The notes: generated by a model not told the origin, from the letters alone. A stretch of DNA of 46,744 nt from Bacteroidia bacterium (GCA_025362575.1 JANYIQ010000248.1:1-46744), one strand, 5' to 3'; positions 1-8,050 are shown, numbered from the stretch's first letter. Program-made: numbers and translations.

Positions 1-480
1 ATCTTGCTCTTTAAGGCCAATTAATTCGGCCCGCCTGATCCCGGTCTGATAAAACATGTCCAGCATTAAACGGTCGCGAATTCCTGTAAAACCGGCTTCA
101 AACTCAATTTCATCAAAAAGGGTATCCATTTGGCTCTCGTCAATAAAAACCGGCAGGCGTTTAGGTGTTTTTGGTCCCTGAATTTTTTGCAGTGGATTAA
201 TACTTATATGCTTGTTTTTAAGAAGGTATTTGTAATAGGATTTAAGGCTGGATAATTTGCGGTTCACACTTCGGGCCGCAATGCCGGTATCCATCAATTG
301 GGCCACCCAGCTGCGTACCTGAAGATAATTAACCTCTAATAAGCTAATGCCGCTTACTTCTTTGCTTAAATAGGCCTGAAACTGGTTGAGATCGTTTGTG
401 TAGGAGAGAATAGTATGTTTGGAGAACTTTTTTTCGTGCTGCAGATAATTCAAAAAGTCTTGAAAGCTTGGTACAGGCAT
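1..480 (-). CDS. xerC: Tyrosine recombinase (XerC/XerD type), N-terminal 160 residues, runs off the window
   Basis: My translation of the minus strand from the ATG at 480 stays open to the window edge, so the C-terminal part lies outside. The protein starts MPVPSFQDFLNYLQ. Residues about 1-85 form the SAM-like core-binding domain, with YTNDLNQFQAYL and a conserved SVNRKLSSLKSYYKYL helix. The catalytic domain begins near residue 105, and TGIRRAELIGL carries the first catalytic arginine. Xer recombinases resolve chromosome dimers at dif. An rpsU-xerC order is common in Bacteroidota, which favours a housekeeping Xer over a phage or transposon integrase. XerC and XerD cannot be separated from this fragment. 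The remaining catalytic residues (K, HxxR, H, Y) are not visible. Confidence 0.9.
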   Translation of the reverse strand, partial: MPVPSFQDFLNYLQHEKKFSKHTILSYTNDLNQFQAYLSKEVSGISLLEVNYLQVRSWVAQLMDTGIAARSVNRKLSSLKSYYKYLLKNKHISINPLQKIQGPKTPKRLPVFIDESQMDTLFDEIEFEAGFTGIRDRLMLDMFYQTGIRRAELIGLKEQD

Positions 481-526
481 AAAATAAAAATTCCTGAATC
501 GAAGTTAGATAATTCAATTCAGGAAT
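481..526 (-). terminator. Hairpin with U-tract between rpsU and xerC
   Basis: A perfect 10-bp inverted repeat, ATTCCTGAAT/ATTCAGGAAT (490-499 and 517-526) with a 17-base loop, is followed on the minus strand by TTTTTATTTT (490-481), right against the xerC ATG. It has the form of an intrinsic terminator or attenuator that would lower xerC expression relative to rpsU. The stem is A+T-rich, so its strength is doubtful. Confidence 0.45.
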
Positions 527-570
527 TCAATCCCGAAAAAACGGAATATTATGATTATAAACAGTTTTAT

Positions 571-768
571 CTATTTATCAAATTCTCCAAGCTGAAGCTT
601 TTGCTTGTAAACAGCTTTGATCACTTGCTCGCGACGTTTGATAGACGGCTTAGTGAATTTTTGACGCTCACGTAACTGTTTTACAACACCTGTTTTTTCA
701 AATTTCTTCTTGAACTTTTTTAAGGCTTTTTCAATTGTATCGCCTTCTTTTACTTGTACTATTAACAT
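571..768 (-). CDS. rpsU: 30S ribosomal protein bS21
   Basis: This 65-residue basic protein starts MLIVQVKEGDTIEKALKKFK and carries the bS21 signature (EGDTIEKALKKFKKKFEKTGVV, then RERQKFTKPSIKRRE; read as two short blocks). Length and charge are typical of the family. bS21 sits on the 30S platform beside the 3' end of 16S rRNA, where it affects Shine-Dalgarno/anti-Shine-Dalgarno pairing in Bacteroidota. The start is preceded by AACAAGAAAAAG, with no clear GGAGG-like site. A good promoter lies at 800-830 and a possible attenuator hairpin follows before xerC. The gene is clearly intact. Confidence 0.97.
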   Translation of the reverse strand: MLIVQVKEGDTIEKALKKFKKKFEKTGVVKQLRERQKFTKPSIKRREQVIKAVYKQKLQLGEFDK

Positions 769-799
769 CTTTTTCTTGTTTAGTTTTTAATTGAGGGGG

Positions 800-830
800 C
801 AAATATATAAAAAATTCAAAAAACAAGCAA
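800..830 (-). promoter_or_regulatory. rpsU promoter of the Bacteroidota type
   Basis: On the minus strand a perfect TATATTTG (-7 element TAnnTTTG, 807-800) lies 20 bases downstream of TTG (830-828). A leader of roughly 25-30 bases, starting CCCCCTCAATT, would precede the rpsU ATG at 768. This matches the known Bacteroidota sigma consensus. Confidence 0.65.
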
Positions 831-894
831 GTTTTTTGGGAATAATGTGGGGTTTGGGAGGTATTTTCCGCTTTTTCAGAATTTTCCTAATTGC

Positions 895-3375
895 TTAATC
901 TTCAGTTTTTTGAGATTTAGTCCTTCTAAAGAAAAAGAGAAGTCCGCCACAAAAGGCTAAGCCTCCTAAACTCATCATTAAGCCTTTCTTAACGTAACGT
1001 AAATTGTACTCCATTTCAACCTTGTGGGTTCCTTTGGTTAAATATATTCCGGTAAGACCATTGCTTACATAAAGTTTTTCGGTTGGTTGCCCATCTACTT
1101 TTAATTTCCAACCATCATCAAAGGCCATTGATAAATTCGAAATTTTGTTTTCGCTGACTGTAATGGATCCTTCAATTTTTGTTTGACTGAATTCACTTAG
1201 GTTCAAAGAATCTTTTTTAAGAGCGTTTACATCCGCCGAATATTTATCTAAAGTAAATTGTGTAAGGGGAACCGTATCTTTTAATTGATATTCTTTTAAT
1301 CCAACGATCTTTGAAATGTCTTCATCTTTTACTGAGCAAGCTACCAGGCTCACAAAATCTCTTTGGGTCATCGATAATTTATCGAAATCGCTTTGCTTGA
1401 TAAAGGTGTTATATGTGAAGCCAAATGGTAATTGAAATCTGCTTCTTAAAACAACAACATCACCAAATTTATTTATCGAATCGTGACTGAAAGCCCAGTT
1501 TTTTGCTAGTCCGGGTTTGGTTAAAATGTATTTTACGTGATTAAGAGTTTGTAGAATAGGTTTGCTTATTGTACCCGGCACCCATCTTGCTTCAAACTCA
1601 TTTTCTTTATGACTCACGCCATATGCTCTGAAATAGTTAATGTAACTTGGATGCGCAAAAGAATTATAGGTAGAGGTTCCGTAATAGCCCTGGATCTTAT
1701 GATCGATCAAGCTGCCATGCATGGCGCCACCTGAAAAATAACCGCCTTTATCAATTCTGTAAAACGATTTGTCAATGCTTTTTAAATAGGCAACCGCTTC
1801 TTTTGTGTAATCATTGTATCCTACTTTTTCCTTTAATTCACGGGCCATCACAATATCCCTTCTGCCAACTGTTAATCCTGAAAGGTAAATAGATTCAACG
1901 CTTACCAAAGCAATGATAAGGTATTTTAAATTGGCAGTATTCTTTGCTTTACTGATCACAAATAATATGGCCGCATATGCAACAAGAAACGCTTTTACAA
2001 ACAAGGAAACTGCATCGTCAACTACTTTATCCGGCGCGCCATCGCGGTTAAAATCAAGGCCTTTGAAATAAGGATAACTCAATAAAATGAAAAGAAGAAC
2101 CATTGTAACTCCAAGTGTAATGGTACTGATCTTTTTGTGTTTTAAGATCATGTCCATTGCCATGGCCGAATAGATAAGGAACACCAACGAAATGAAAAAA
2201 GAGTAGGCTCTGTAATAATCTCCGGAGAACAACCAGAAGGCGTAGCGGAAATAAGGGAATATAGTTGGTATTAACCAGATCACTAGTAAAATAATATACC
2301 AGCGGCGAACCGATTTATTAAGGAAAGAAAATATTTGCGGCATTAACACAAGTGAAAGCAATCCGCAATACGATGCAGGTGCTTCCAAAAAATTCTGATT
2401 CCACCCTTTGAAATTACTGCCGCTTCCTAAAATATCACTCGAAAACATCCGCATCATTGCTGAACCAAATTGCCAGCTGTCAGGAAAATCGAACATTGGT
2501 TTTGATGCCAAAATATTAAAGTAAGAACTTCCACCGCTTCCGCGTGGACTTTCCAATAACTGAACAATATTTTCCAATAGGAAAGGACCGCTCAGTAACA
2601 TTCCTGCAACGCCGAGTAAGATCATTTTCCCGTAAAGAAGACCTAATTTCTTAGGAGAGAATTCAGGGAATTGTATAAGGCGGAATGCAGCGTAAACAGC
2701 AAGAAAAAGACCATAAATATACAAGTTGAACGGCATGGAGATACATACCAGAAAAATGGAAATAATGAACAAGGGCCATTTGTTCTTTTGAATAAGTAAT
2801 TCAAAGGATAATAAGAGCATAGCAATGCAAAATGCTTCGTATGTAAAAATGTACCAGCAGGCACCAATGATCATGAAGCCTGAGAAGGAGAACATCAACG
2901 CCGCCACCGTAGCAGAAAAATTCGAGATCTTTAATTGTTTTAAGTAGAGGTAAAAAACCGAACCACCAAGTACTATTTTTAAAACTTCAATGTAAATAAA
3001 AATATAAGGTATTGCTTTTGTGCCGGCCGCATAAGATATTAACTGAAACGGATCACGAATAAAGCCTGCGAATATGCCCTGACCAAACCCTTCGGCCCAG
3101 CTCCAGCTTGGCATGCCCGTGGTATGGATATAATCAGCCATGCCATAAAAATAAGGGAGCACACCATTCAATGTGTCGCTGCCAATATCTTTGAACAGGA
3201 ACATTTTCTTTTGCAACATGAAATCTTTGAAAACAAAGAATGCAACTACAAAAATTAATGCAGCACAAACAAAAACGCCATTTTTACCTGATCTTTCAAA
3301 AAAATCGGGAACCAAAGGTTTAGGAGCTTCAGTAATAACTTCTGGAGTTGTTTTAACTGTTTTTTTTGAGGCCAT
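895..3375 (-). CDS. YfhO-family multipass membrane protein
   Basis: This 826-residue protein starts MASKKTVKTTPE at the only good ATG. A short cytoplasmic N-terminus is followed by a first membrane segment (about 31-50). Then comes the conserved motif DIGSDTLNGVLPYFYGMADY, typical of YfhO proteins, with a dozen or so hydrophobic segments to about residue 480. A large, probably extracytoplasmic domain (about 490-790) follows, and a last membrane segment (about 797-815) ends at a basic tail. YfhO proteins resemble GT-C glycosyltransferases; the Gram-positive member is linked to lipoteichoic-acid glycosylation, and the substrate in Bacteroidota is unknown. The gene lies 13 bases after the methyltransferase gene and is probably cotranscribed with it from the promoter at 4131-4163. 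Family assignment is secure; the reaction is not. Confidence 0.85.
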   Translation of the reverse strand: MASKKTVKTTPEVITEAPKPLVPDFFERSGKNGVFVCAALIFVVAFFVFKDFMLQKKMFLFKDIGSDTLNGVLPYFYGMADYIHTTGMPSWSWAEGFGQGIFAGFIRDPFQLISYAAGTKAIPYIFIYIEVLKIVLGGSVFYLYLKQLKISNFSATVAALMFSFSGFMIIGACWYIFTYEAFCIAMLLLSFELLIQKNKWPLFIISIFLVCISMPFNLYIYGLFLAVYAAFRLIQFPEFSPKKLGLLYGKMILLGVAGMLLSGPFLLENIVQLLESPRGSGGSSYFNILASKPMFDFPDSWQFGSAMMRMFSSDILGSGSNFKGWNQNFLEAPASYCGLLSLVLMPQIFSFLNKSVRRWYIILLVIWLIPTIFPYFRYAFWLFSGDYYRAYSFFISLVFLIYSAMAMDMILKHKKISTITLGVTMVLLFILLSYPYFKGLDFNRDGAPDKVVDDAVSLFVKAFLVAYAAILFVISKAKNTANLKYLIIALVSVESIYLSGLTVGRRDIVMARELKEKVGYNDYTKEAVAYLKSIDKSFYRIDKGGYFSGGAMHGSLIDHKIQGYYGTSTYNSFAHPSYINYFRAYGVSHKENEFEARWVPGTISKPILQTLNHVKYILTKPGLAKNWAFSHDSINKFGDVVVLRSRFQLPFGFTYNTFIKQSDFDKLSMTQRDFVSLVACSVKDEDISKIVGLKEYQLKDTVPLTQFTLDKYSADVNALKKDSLNLSEFSQTKIEGSITVSENKISNLSMAFDDGWKLKVDGQPTEKLYVSNGLTGIYLTKGTHKVEMEYNLRYVKKGLMMSLGGLAFCGGLLFFFRRTKSQKTED

Positions 3376-3388
3376 TCAATTTAAAGAA

Positions 3389-4105
3389 TTATTTTTTTTG
3401 AGCTGATACTAACCACAGCGCTGCCATGCGTTTCCATACCGGAATTTTTGGAGAAATAATATCAACAAGATGAAAAAGCGGCACCATAAATTTTGGACCG
3501 GCTGGTGTGTAAGATGGGGCAGGACTAACCTTAACAGTTTCCCAGCCGGCATCAGTTGGCCACAAGGTTAAGTTTTTATCGGTATTTAAAAAAGCACGCA
3601 CTTCGTGCTCAATGCCAATGTTCCTTAAAATAATAGGATTGTAAACATTGGTTTCTAAAAAAACCATTTTACCGCCCGGTCTAACCAAACGTTTCCATTC
3701 TGCCATAGCCGCACGCGGGTCATCCAGATGATGAATAATATCTACACCAATTACGGCATCAAACGAACCATCTGCAAAATCAGGCTTAGTACCATCGCCA
3801 ACTACAAAAGAAAATTTTGGATTGGTAATTCTTGATTTGGCAAGCTCCAGCATTTCTTTTGAAAGATCTAAGGCAACAAATTCTTCTTTATAAAGAGTGG
3901 AAAAAAAGTAAGTCATTAATCCGCTTCCGGCACCAATTTCCAATATCCGTTTTGGTTGAACATCTGCCAGTTCTTTCAAAATAATTTTAGCCTTACGCTC
4001 ATAAGCTCTGGTCAAACCTCTTTTTAAAAGTCCGTTCTCTTTTTCGTAATCTGCAACCTGATTATCGTAGTATGTTAATTGATCCTTTTTCTGGGAATTC
4101 TCCAT
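3389..4105 (-). CDS. Class I SAM-dependent methyltransferase
   Basis: This 238-residue protein starts MENSQKKDQLTYYDNQV. Motif I is LEIGAGSGLMTYFF (about 56-69), an acidic residue ends the second strand (VALDLS), GDGTKPDF forms motif II/III, and DVIGVDIIHHLDD plus LVRPGGKMVFLETN are the post-core motifs of methyltransferase 11/25 domains. It is soluble. The partner gene downstream encodes a YfhO-like membrane protein, so a role in lipid or polysaccharide modification is possible, but the substrate cannot be read from sequence. UbiE-like and sugar methyltransferases share the same motifs. Confidence 0.85.
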   Translation of the reverse strand: MENSQKKDQLTYYDNQVADYEKENGLLKRGLTRAYERKAKIILKELADVQPKRILEIGAGSGLMTYFFSTLYKEEFVALDLSKEMLELAKSRITNPKFSFVVGDGTKPDFADGSFDAVIGVDIIHHLDDPRAAMAEWKRLVRPGGKMVFLETNVYNPIILRNIGIEHEVRAFLNTDKNLTLWPTDAGWETVKVSPAPSYTPAGPKFMVPLFHLVDIISPKIPVWKRMAALWLVSAQKK

Positions 4106-4130
4106 CCGGTTAAATTGTTTTTTGCAATCT

Positions 4131-4163
4131 CAAATATAACAAACATTCATCTAAAAACGCAAA
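4131..4163 (-). promoter_or_regulatory. Promoter of the methyltransferase-yfhO operon
   Basis: On the minus strand TTTG (4163-4160), 21 bases, then a perfect TATATTTG (4138-4131) match the Bacteroidota consensus. Transcription would start near 4124, about 20 bases before the ATG at 4105. The -33 element overlaps the T-tract of the upstream gene's terminator. Confidence 0.7.
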
Positions 4164-4190
4164 AAAACCTGCCAAATAGCAGGTTTTTTT
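4161..4190 (-). terminator. Intrinsic terminator after the ruvX-LOG operon
   Basis: The 7-bp stem AACCTGC/GCAGGTT (4166-4172 and 4179-4185) has a 6-base loop and A and T runs on either side, so it could work on both strands. It lies 26 bases after the LOG-protein stop at 4216 and ends transcription from that operon. Confidence 0.85.
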
Positions 4191-4215
4191 AGAGGGAATC
4201 CATTCAAGATAAAAA

Positions 4216-4929
4216 TTAAAAATTCGGTTTTAACATATACTTACTGTAAAAATCAACAATGTGTTTTACCGCTTCATCGGTTGTATCAACGATCTTAAAT
4301 AACTCAAGGTCTTCTTGTTTAATGTTGTGTTCTTTACTAAGCATTGTTTCTTTCATCCATTCAACCAATCCGTGCCAATACTCTTTACCAACCAGTACTA
4401 CCGGAAAGTGTGCGATCTTATTAGTTTGTACCAAGGTCAATGCTTCAAACAATTCGTCAATGGTGCCAAAGCCGCCGGGCATGCCAATGAAACCCTGTGA
4501 GTATTTTAAGAAAATGGTTTTACGCACATAGAAATAATTAAAATCAATGCTTTTATCCCTGTCAATGAAATCATTTGGTTTTTGTTCAAAAGGCAGATCA
4601 ATGTTCAAACCAACCGATTTACCTTTGCCGCGTTGTGCGCCTTTGTTGGCAGCTTCCATAATACCAGGACCGCCACCGGTAATTACGCCATAACCTTCTT
4701 GCGTTAATTTAAAAGCAATTTCTTCTGCCATGATGTAATATTTATTGTCGGGCTGCGTACGCGCTGAACCAAAAATGGAAACACAAGGACCAATACGACT
4801 CATGCGTTCAAAGCCTTCAACAAACTCACTCATTATTTTAAAGATCTGCCAGCTGTCAGATGCTTTAACATCGCTTCCGCCTTTACTTGCAAAAGCTTTT
4901 CTTATTTTGTCTTCAGATTCGTTGGTCAT
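4216..4929 (-). CDS. LOG-family protein (putative nucleotide 5'-monophosphate phosphoribohydrolase)
   Basis: This 237-residue protein has the Rossmann-like LOG fold. The motif PGGFGTIDELFEALTLVQ (about 151-168) is the family signature PGGxGTxxE with its catalytic glutamate, and SIFGSARTQPDNKYY and GVITGGGPGIMEAANKGA are the earlier nucleotide-binding blocks. LOG enzymes release a free base from a nucleoside monophosphate; bacterial members are often mislabelled lysine decarboxylases. The start ATG is 2 bases after the ruvX stop, so translation is probably coupled. The biological substrate here is unknown. Confidence 0.88.
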   Translation of the reverse strand: MTNESEDKIRKAFASKGGSDVKASDSWQIFKIMSEFVEGFERMSRIGPCVSIFGSARTQPDNKYYIMAEEIAFKLTQEGYGVITGGGPGIMEAANKGAQRGKGKSVGLNIDLPFEQKPNDFIDRDKSIDFNYFYVRKTIFLKYSQGFIGMPGGFGTIDELFEALTLVQTNKIAHFPVVLVGKEYWHGLVEWMKETMLSKEHNIKQEDLELFKIVDTTDEAVKHIVDFYSKYMLKPNF

Positions 4930-4931
4930 AA

Positions 4932-5348
4932 TTAATGTTTTATGTGTTCTAAATAATTTTGCAAAATTAAAGTGGCACTTACCATGTCAACTGTTTCTTT
5001 GTTCTGTCTGTCTTTCTTTTTCAAACCTCCTAAAAGCATGGTTTGATGGGCAATTGTTGAGGTAAAGCGCTCGTCGTACCGGTCAATTTTTATGGTAGGA
5101 AATTTTCGTTTTAAATGCGTAACAAAAGGATCGATGAAACGGGCGCTGTCGGAAGCTTCATTCATAAGGGTTTTGGGCTCACCAACAACAATACACTCCA
5201 CGCTTTCTTTTTTTAAATAATCTTCTAAAAATGCGATCACATCTTTACTATGAACTGTTGTTAATCCGGATGCGATGATCTGCAATGGGTCGGTAACAGC
5301 CAGTCCTACACGTTTTGAACCGTAATCTATAGCTAAAATGCGAGGCAT
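4932..5348 (-). CDS. ruvX: Putative pre-16S rRNA nuclease / Holliday junction resolvase-like protein (YqgF/RuvX)
   Basis: The reading frame is open upstream to 5435, but homology starts at MPRILAIDYGSKRVGLAVTD, so I choose the ATG at 5348, giving 138 residues, the usual size. The RNase H-like fold shows D7 in AIDYGSKRVG, the acidic CIVVGEPKTLMNE block and YDERFTSTIA near residue 95. YqgF homologues complete 16S rRNA 5' maturation in E. coli. The upstream 29 codons would be encoded in a dispersed repeat and are unlikely to be translated. The sequence TACTTTTA (5360-5353) ends 4 bases before the ATG and resembles a -7 box with one mismatch. Confidence 0.93.
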   Translation of the reverse strand: MPRILAIDYGSKRVGLAVTDPLQIIASGLTTVHSKDVIAFLEDYLKKESVECIVVGEPKTLMNEASDSARFIDPFVTHLKRKFPTIKIDRYDERFTSTIAHQTMLLGGLKKKDRQNKETVDMVSATLILQNYLEHIKH

Positions 5349-5422
5349 TATGTAAAAGTAGGATTTTTTTGTGGGAATTGAAAGTATGGTACAAGGATTA
5401 AACTTCGCTGTGCTTGGTAGTT

Positions 5423-5622
5423 TTTTAGAGGCCATGGAACACAGATTTAATAGGATAAAAAGGATTTAATAGGATTTTTTTGTTGGATTGGATGGACTTA
5501 GCTACACTCAGTATTTTAGAGGCCATGGTCACGCTGCGTCGTGACGGATATAGAAGGATAAAAAAGGATTAAGTACCCTTAAAAATCCTTTTGATCCTCC
5601 TGATCTTTTTAAATCTGTGTTC
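5423..5622. repeat. Dispersed repeat cluster with inverted arms
   Basis: TTTTAGAGGCCATGG occurs twice (5423-5437 and 5514-5528). GAACACAGATTT (5437-5448) is matched by its reverse complement AAATCTGTGTTC (5611-5622), and both arms continue into similar AGGAT/ATCCT-rich tracts. Between them is the small hairpin TCACG...CGTGA. No gene is visible from 5349 to 5727. The region is a noncoding spacer between the divergent ruvX and pfkA genes. Confidence 0.7.
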
Positions 5623-5715
5623 TATTGTTTTAACCACCAACTGCCAAAGGCAGGTTCACAATGCAATAATCTTAATTAATCATAAGCAATCGGCGTTATC
5701 TGCGTTCCATTTCAC

Positions 5716-5723
5716 TATATTTG
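5716..5723 (+). promoter_or_regulatory. -7 element directly at the pfkA start
   Basis: A perfect TATATTTG lies only 4 bases before the pfkA ATG (5728). With the usual spacing, transcription would begin at or within a base or two of the start codon, giving a leaderless or nearly leaderless mRNA. I do not see a convincing TTTG about 20 bases upstream. Confidence 0.45.
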
Positions 5724-5727
5724 ATAT

Positions 5728-6696
5728 ATGAAAAAGATCGGGGTTTTAACATCTGGAGGCGATTCGCCTGGAATGAACGCCTGTTTACGCGCTGTGGTAA
5801 GAACAGCGGTCCATCATAATATTGAGGTTCTTGGTTTTTTACGCGGATACGAAGGTGTAATTGATAATAAATACAACATCTTAACTACAACATCTGTTTC
5901 AGGGATCATTCAGCGAGGCGGTACTATATTAAAAACAGCCCGCAGCGAACGTTTCAGAACGGATGAAGGAGTAAAGACTGCTGCAAAAAATTTAAAGGAA
6001 TTAAAATTAGACGGTCTTGTAATTATTGGTGGCGACGGCAGTTTCAGAGGTGCCATTGAATTATCGAAACATTATAACATTCCAATTGTGGGTTGTGCGG
6101 GTACAATAGATAACGACTTGGTAGGAACCGATTTTACCATTGGTTATGATACCGCAATAAATACCGTTGTTGAAGCCTTAGATAAAATTAGAGATACTGC
6201 TGAGAGTCATGATCGTGTTTTTGTTATTGAAGTGATGGGCCGCGATGCCGGATTGATCGCTTTAAGAAGTGCCATTGCCTCAGGTGCCGAAGGTTTACTG
6301 GTACCGGAGTTAAAACGCGATGTGAATAGTCTGTTAGATAAAATTAAAAATTGGCGGACTTCTAAATCCAGTAAAATTGTTGTGGTTGCCGAAGGCGATG
6401 AATCGGGTGGAGCATACAAAGTAGCCGACTTGATAAAAGCGAATTGCCCCGAGTTTGATATTCGTGTTACAGTTTTGGGTCACATTCAACGCGGTGGAAA
6501 TCCAACTTGCATGGAAAGAGTAAATGCCAGTTTGTTAGGCTATAATGCAGTTACAGCCTTATTAGGCGGACATAAAAATGAAATGATAGGTATAATAGAT
6601 AAAAAAATAATTTACACACCTTTTGAAAAAGCGGTGAAGCATATTGAAGAATTAAATCCTGATCTGGTTAAGATGATGGAGGTGCTTTCGAGTTAG
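5728..6696 (+). CDS. pfkA: ATP-dependent 6-phosphofructokinase
   Basis: This 322-residue protein phosphorylates fructose 6-phosphate to the 1,6-bisphosphate in glycolysis. It shows LTSGGDSPGMNACLRA at the N-terminus, GGDGSFRGA (101-109), the catalytic TIDND (D128), MGRDAG for substrate binding and GHIQRGGNP late in the protein. Gly at position 104, and Gly rather than Lys just before TIDND, are the residues of ATP-using rather than pyrophosphate-using enzymes (established knowledge of the family). Length matches bacterial PfkA. A secreted NHL-repeat gene follows 22 bases after the stop. Confidence 0.97.
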   Translation: MKKIGVLTSGGDSPGMNACLRAVVRTAVHHNIEVLGFLRGYEGVIDNKYNILTTTSVSGIIQRGGTILKTARSERFRTDEGVKTAAKNLKELKLDGLVIIGGDGSFRGAIELSKHYNIPIVGCAGTIDNDLVGTDFTIGYDTAINTVVEALDKIRDTAESHDRVFVIEVMGRDAGLIALRSAIASGAEGLLVPELKRDVNSLLDKIKNWRTSKSSKIVVVAEGDESGGAYKVADLIKANCPEFDIRVTVLGHIQRGGNPTCMERVNASLLGYNAVTALLGGHKNEMIGIIDKKIIYTPFEKAVKHIEELNPDLVKMMEVLSS

Positions 6697-6718
6697 GGGA
6701 TTGAAAACGTATTTTATT

Positions 6719-8050
6719 ATGAGGAACATATTTCTAATAACATTACTCTTAAGAGTTAGTTTTTGTGGCGCACAAAATATTTATACTTATGCAGGTACTG
6801 GAGTATCAGGTTATTCAGGCGATGGTGGTTTGGCCCTTAATTCAAAAATGGATCCCTTCAAGATTTGTGTAGATGGCTCTGGGAACGTTTATATTGTTGA
6901 TGCTGCTCACCATTGTGTAAGAAAAGTAAATGCATCAGGAATTATTTCTACATTTGCAGGAACGGGAGTTAGTGGTTTCAGTGGCGATGGAGCCTTAGCA
7001 ACTGGTGCTCAACTTGACGGTCCGTCTGCTGTTGTGAGTGATTTGTCAGGTAATATTTATATTTCAGATCAAAATAATAATCGTGTTCGCAAAGTAGATG
7101 CTTCAGGAGTTATTTCGACATATGTTGGAAACGGTTCTTACGGATTCGGTGGCGATGGTGGAATGGCAAATTTAGCTTTATTAAAAGCACCTAATGGTAT
7201 GGCGATTGATTTATCTGGGAATTTGTACATAGCAGATCAAGTTAATAACAGAATAAGAAAAGTAAATTCTGCGGGTATTATTTCCACTTTTGCTGGAAAT
7301 GGTGGTTCAGGGTTCAGTGGTGATGGCGGGCTTGCAACAAATGCACCAATAGTAACCCCAAGTGGGGTGGCGACTGATGCAACTGGGAATGTTTATATTA
7401 CTGACCAAGGTAACAATCGTATTAGATTAGTTAATACTTCTGGAATTATCTCAACATTTGCTGGCACTTCGTCTTCGGGATTTAGTGGTGATGGCGGGCC
7501 TGCAACAAGTGCACAACTTTTTCTTCCTGTTGAAGTGGCCGTTGATATATCAGGTAACGTTTATGTTGCTGACTTTTTCAATAATAGAATTAGAAAAATA
7601 AACACATTAGGAATAATCTCAACTATGGCAGGAGCCAGTACTGCCGGATATAGTGGAGATGGGGGTGCGGCCAGTTTGGCAAAATTAAATGCCCCTCAAG
7701 GAATAGCCATTGATCCTTCTAGTAATATTTATATTGTTGACAGAAATAATTATAGGATTCGTGAGATTTGTACCAGTAATTGTTCTGCTGGCATTTTACA
7801 ATTAAAAGGAATGGATCAAATTTTTGTTAGTCCAAATCCGAACCATGGTTTATTCAAATTAAAAATTGATAACGAAATTGAAAATGGAGAAATGATCTTA
7901 GTAAATTCTCTCGGACAAAAAGTGTTTGAACAAAAAATCGCTCAGGGAGAAAATGATGTAAATGTTAAACACGTTGGGCAAGGTTTATATAATTGCATTT
8001 TGCTAAAAGATAAAGTGCAGATTTCTCAAAGAAAAATAGTAATAGAATAA
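6719..8050 (+). CDS. Secreted NHL-repeat protein with T9SS type A sorting domain
   Basis: I start at the ATG at 6719, not the in-frame TTG at 6701, because it gives a clean signal peptide, MRNIFLITLLLRVSFCGAQ. The 443-residue product has about six tandem repeats of roughly 55 residues, each with a version of AGTGVSGFSGDG, then GNIYISDQNNNRVRKV and a short ISTF strand. These are NHL-type beta-propeller blades. From about residue 365 comes a typical type A T9SS domain (VSPNPNHGLFKLKI, VNSLGQKVFE, a GLYNCILL strand). It should be exported and anchored or released at the cell surface. Function is unknown; NHL propellers usually bind ligands or proteins. Its link to pfkA is only proximity. Confidence 0.88.
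   Translation: MRNIFLITLLLRVSFCGAQNIYTYAGTGVSGYSGDGGLALNSKMDPFKICVDGSGNVYIVDAAHHCVRKVNASGIISTFAGTGVSGFSGDGALATGAQLDGPSAVVSDLSGNIYISDQNNNRVRKVDASGVISTYVGNGSYGFGGDGGMANLALLKAPNGMAIDLSGNLYIADQVNNRIRKVNSAGIISTFAGNGGSGFSGDGGLATNAPIVTPSGVATDATGNVYITDQGNNRIRLVNTSGIISTFAGTSSSGFSGDGGPATSAQLFLPVEVAVDISGNVYVADFFNNRIRKINTLGIISTMAGASTAGYSGDGGAASLAKLNAPQGIAIDPSSNIYIVDRNNYRIREICTSNCSAGILQLKGMDQIFVSPNPNHGLFKLKIDNEIENGEMILVNSLGQKVFEQKIAQGENDVNVKHVGQGLYNCILLKDKVQISQRKIVIE

Noticed and set aside
415-675. 86-codon plus-strand frame
   Set aside because: It overlaps xerC, the hairpin and rpsU on the other strand and has no recognisable protein features.
5349-5435. 29-codon N-terminal extension of ruvX
   Set aside because: It is encoded by a dispersed repeat, lies before the conserved MPRILAIDYGS start, and would exceed the family length.
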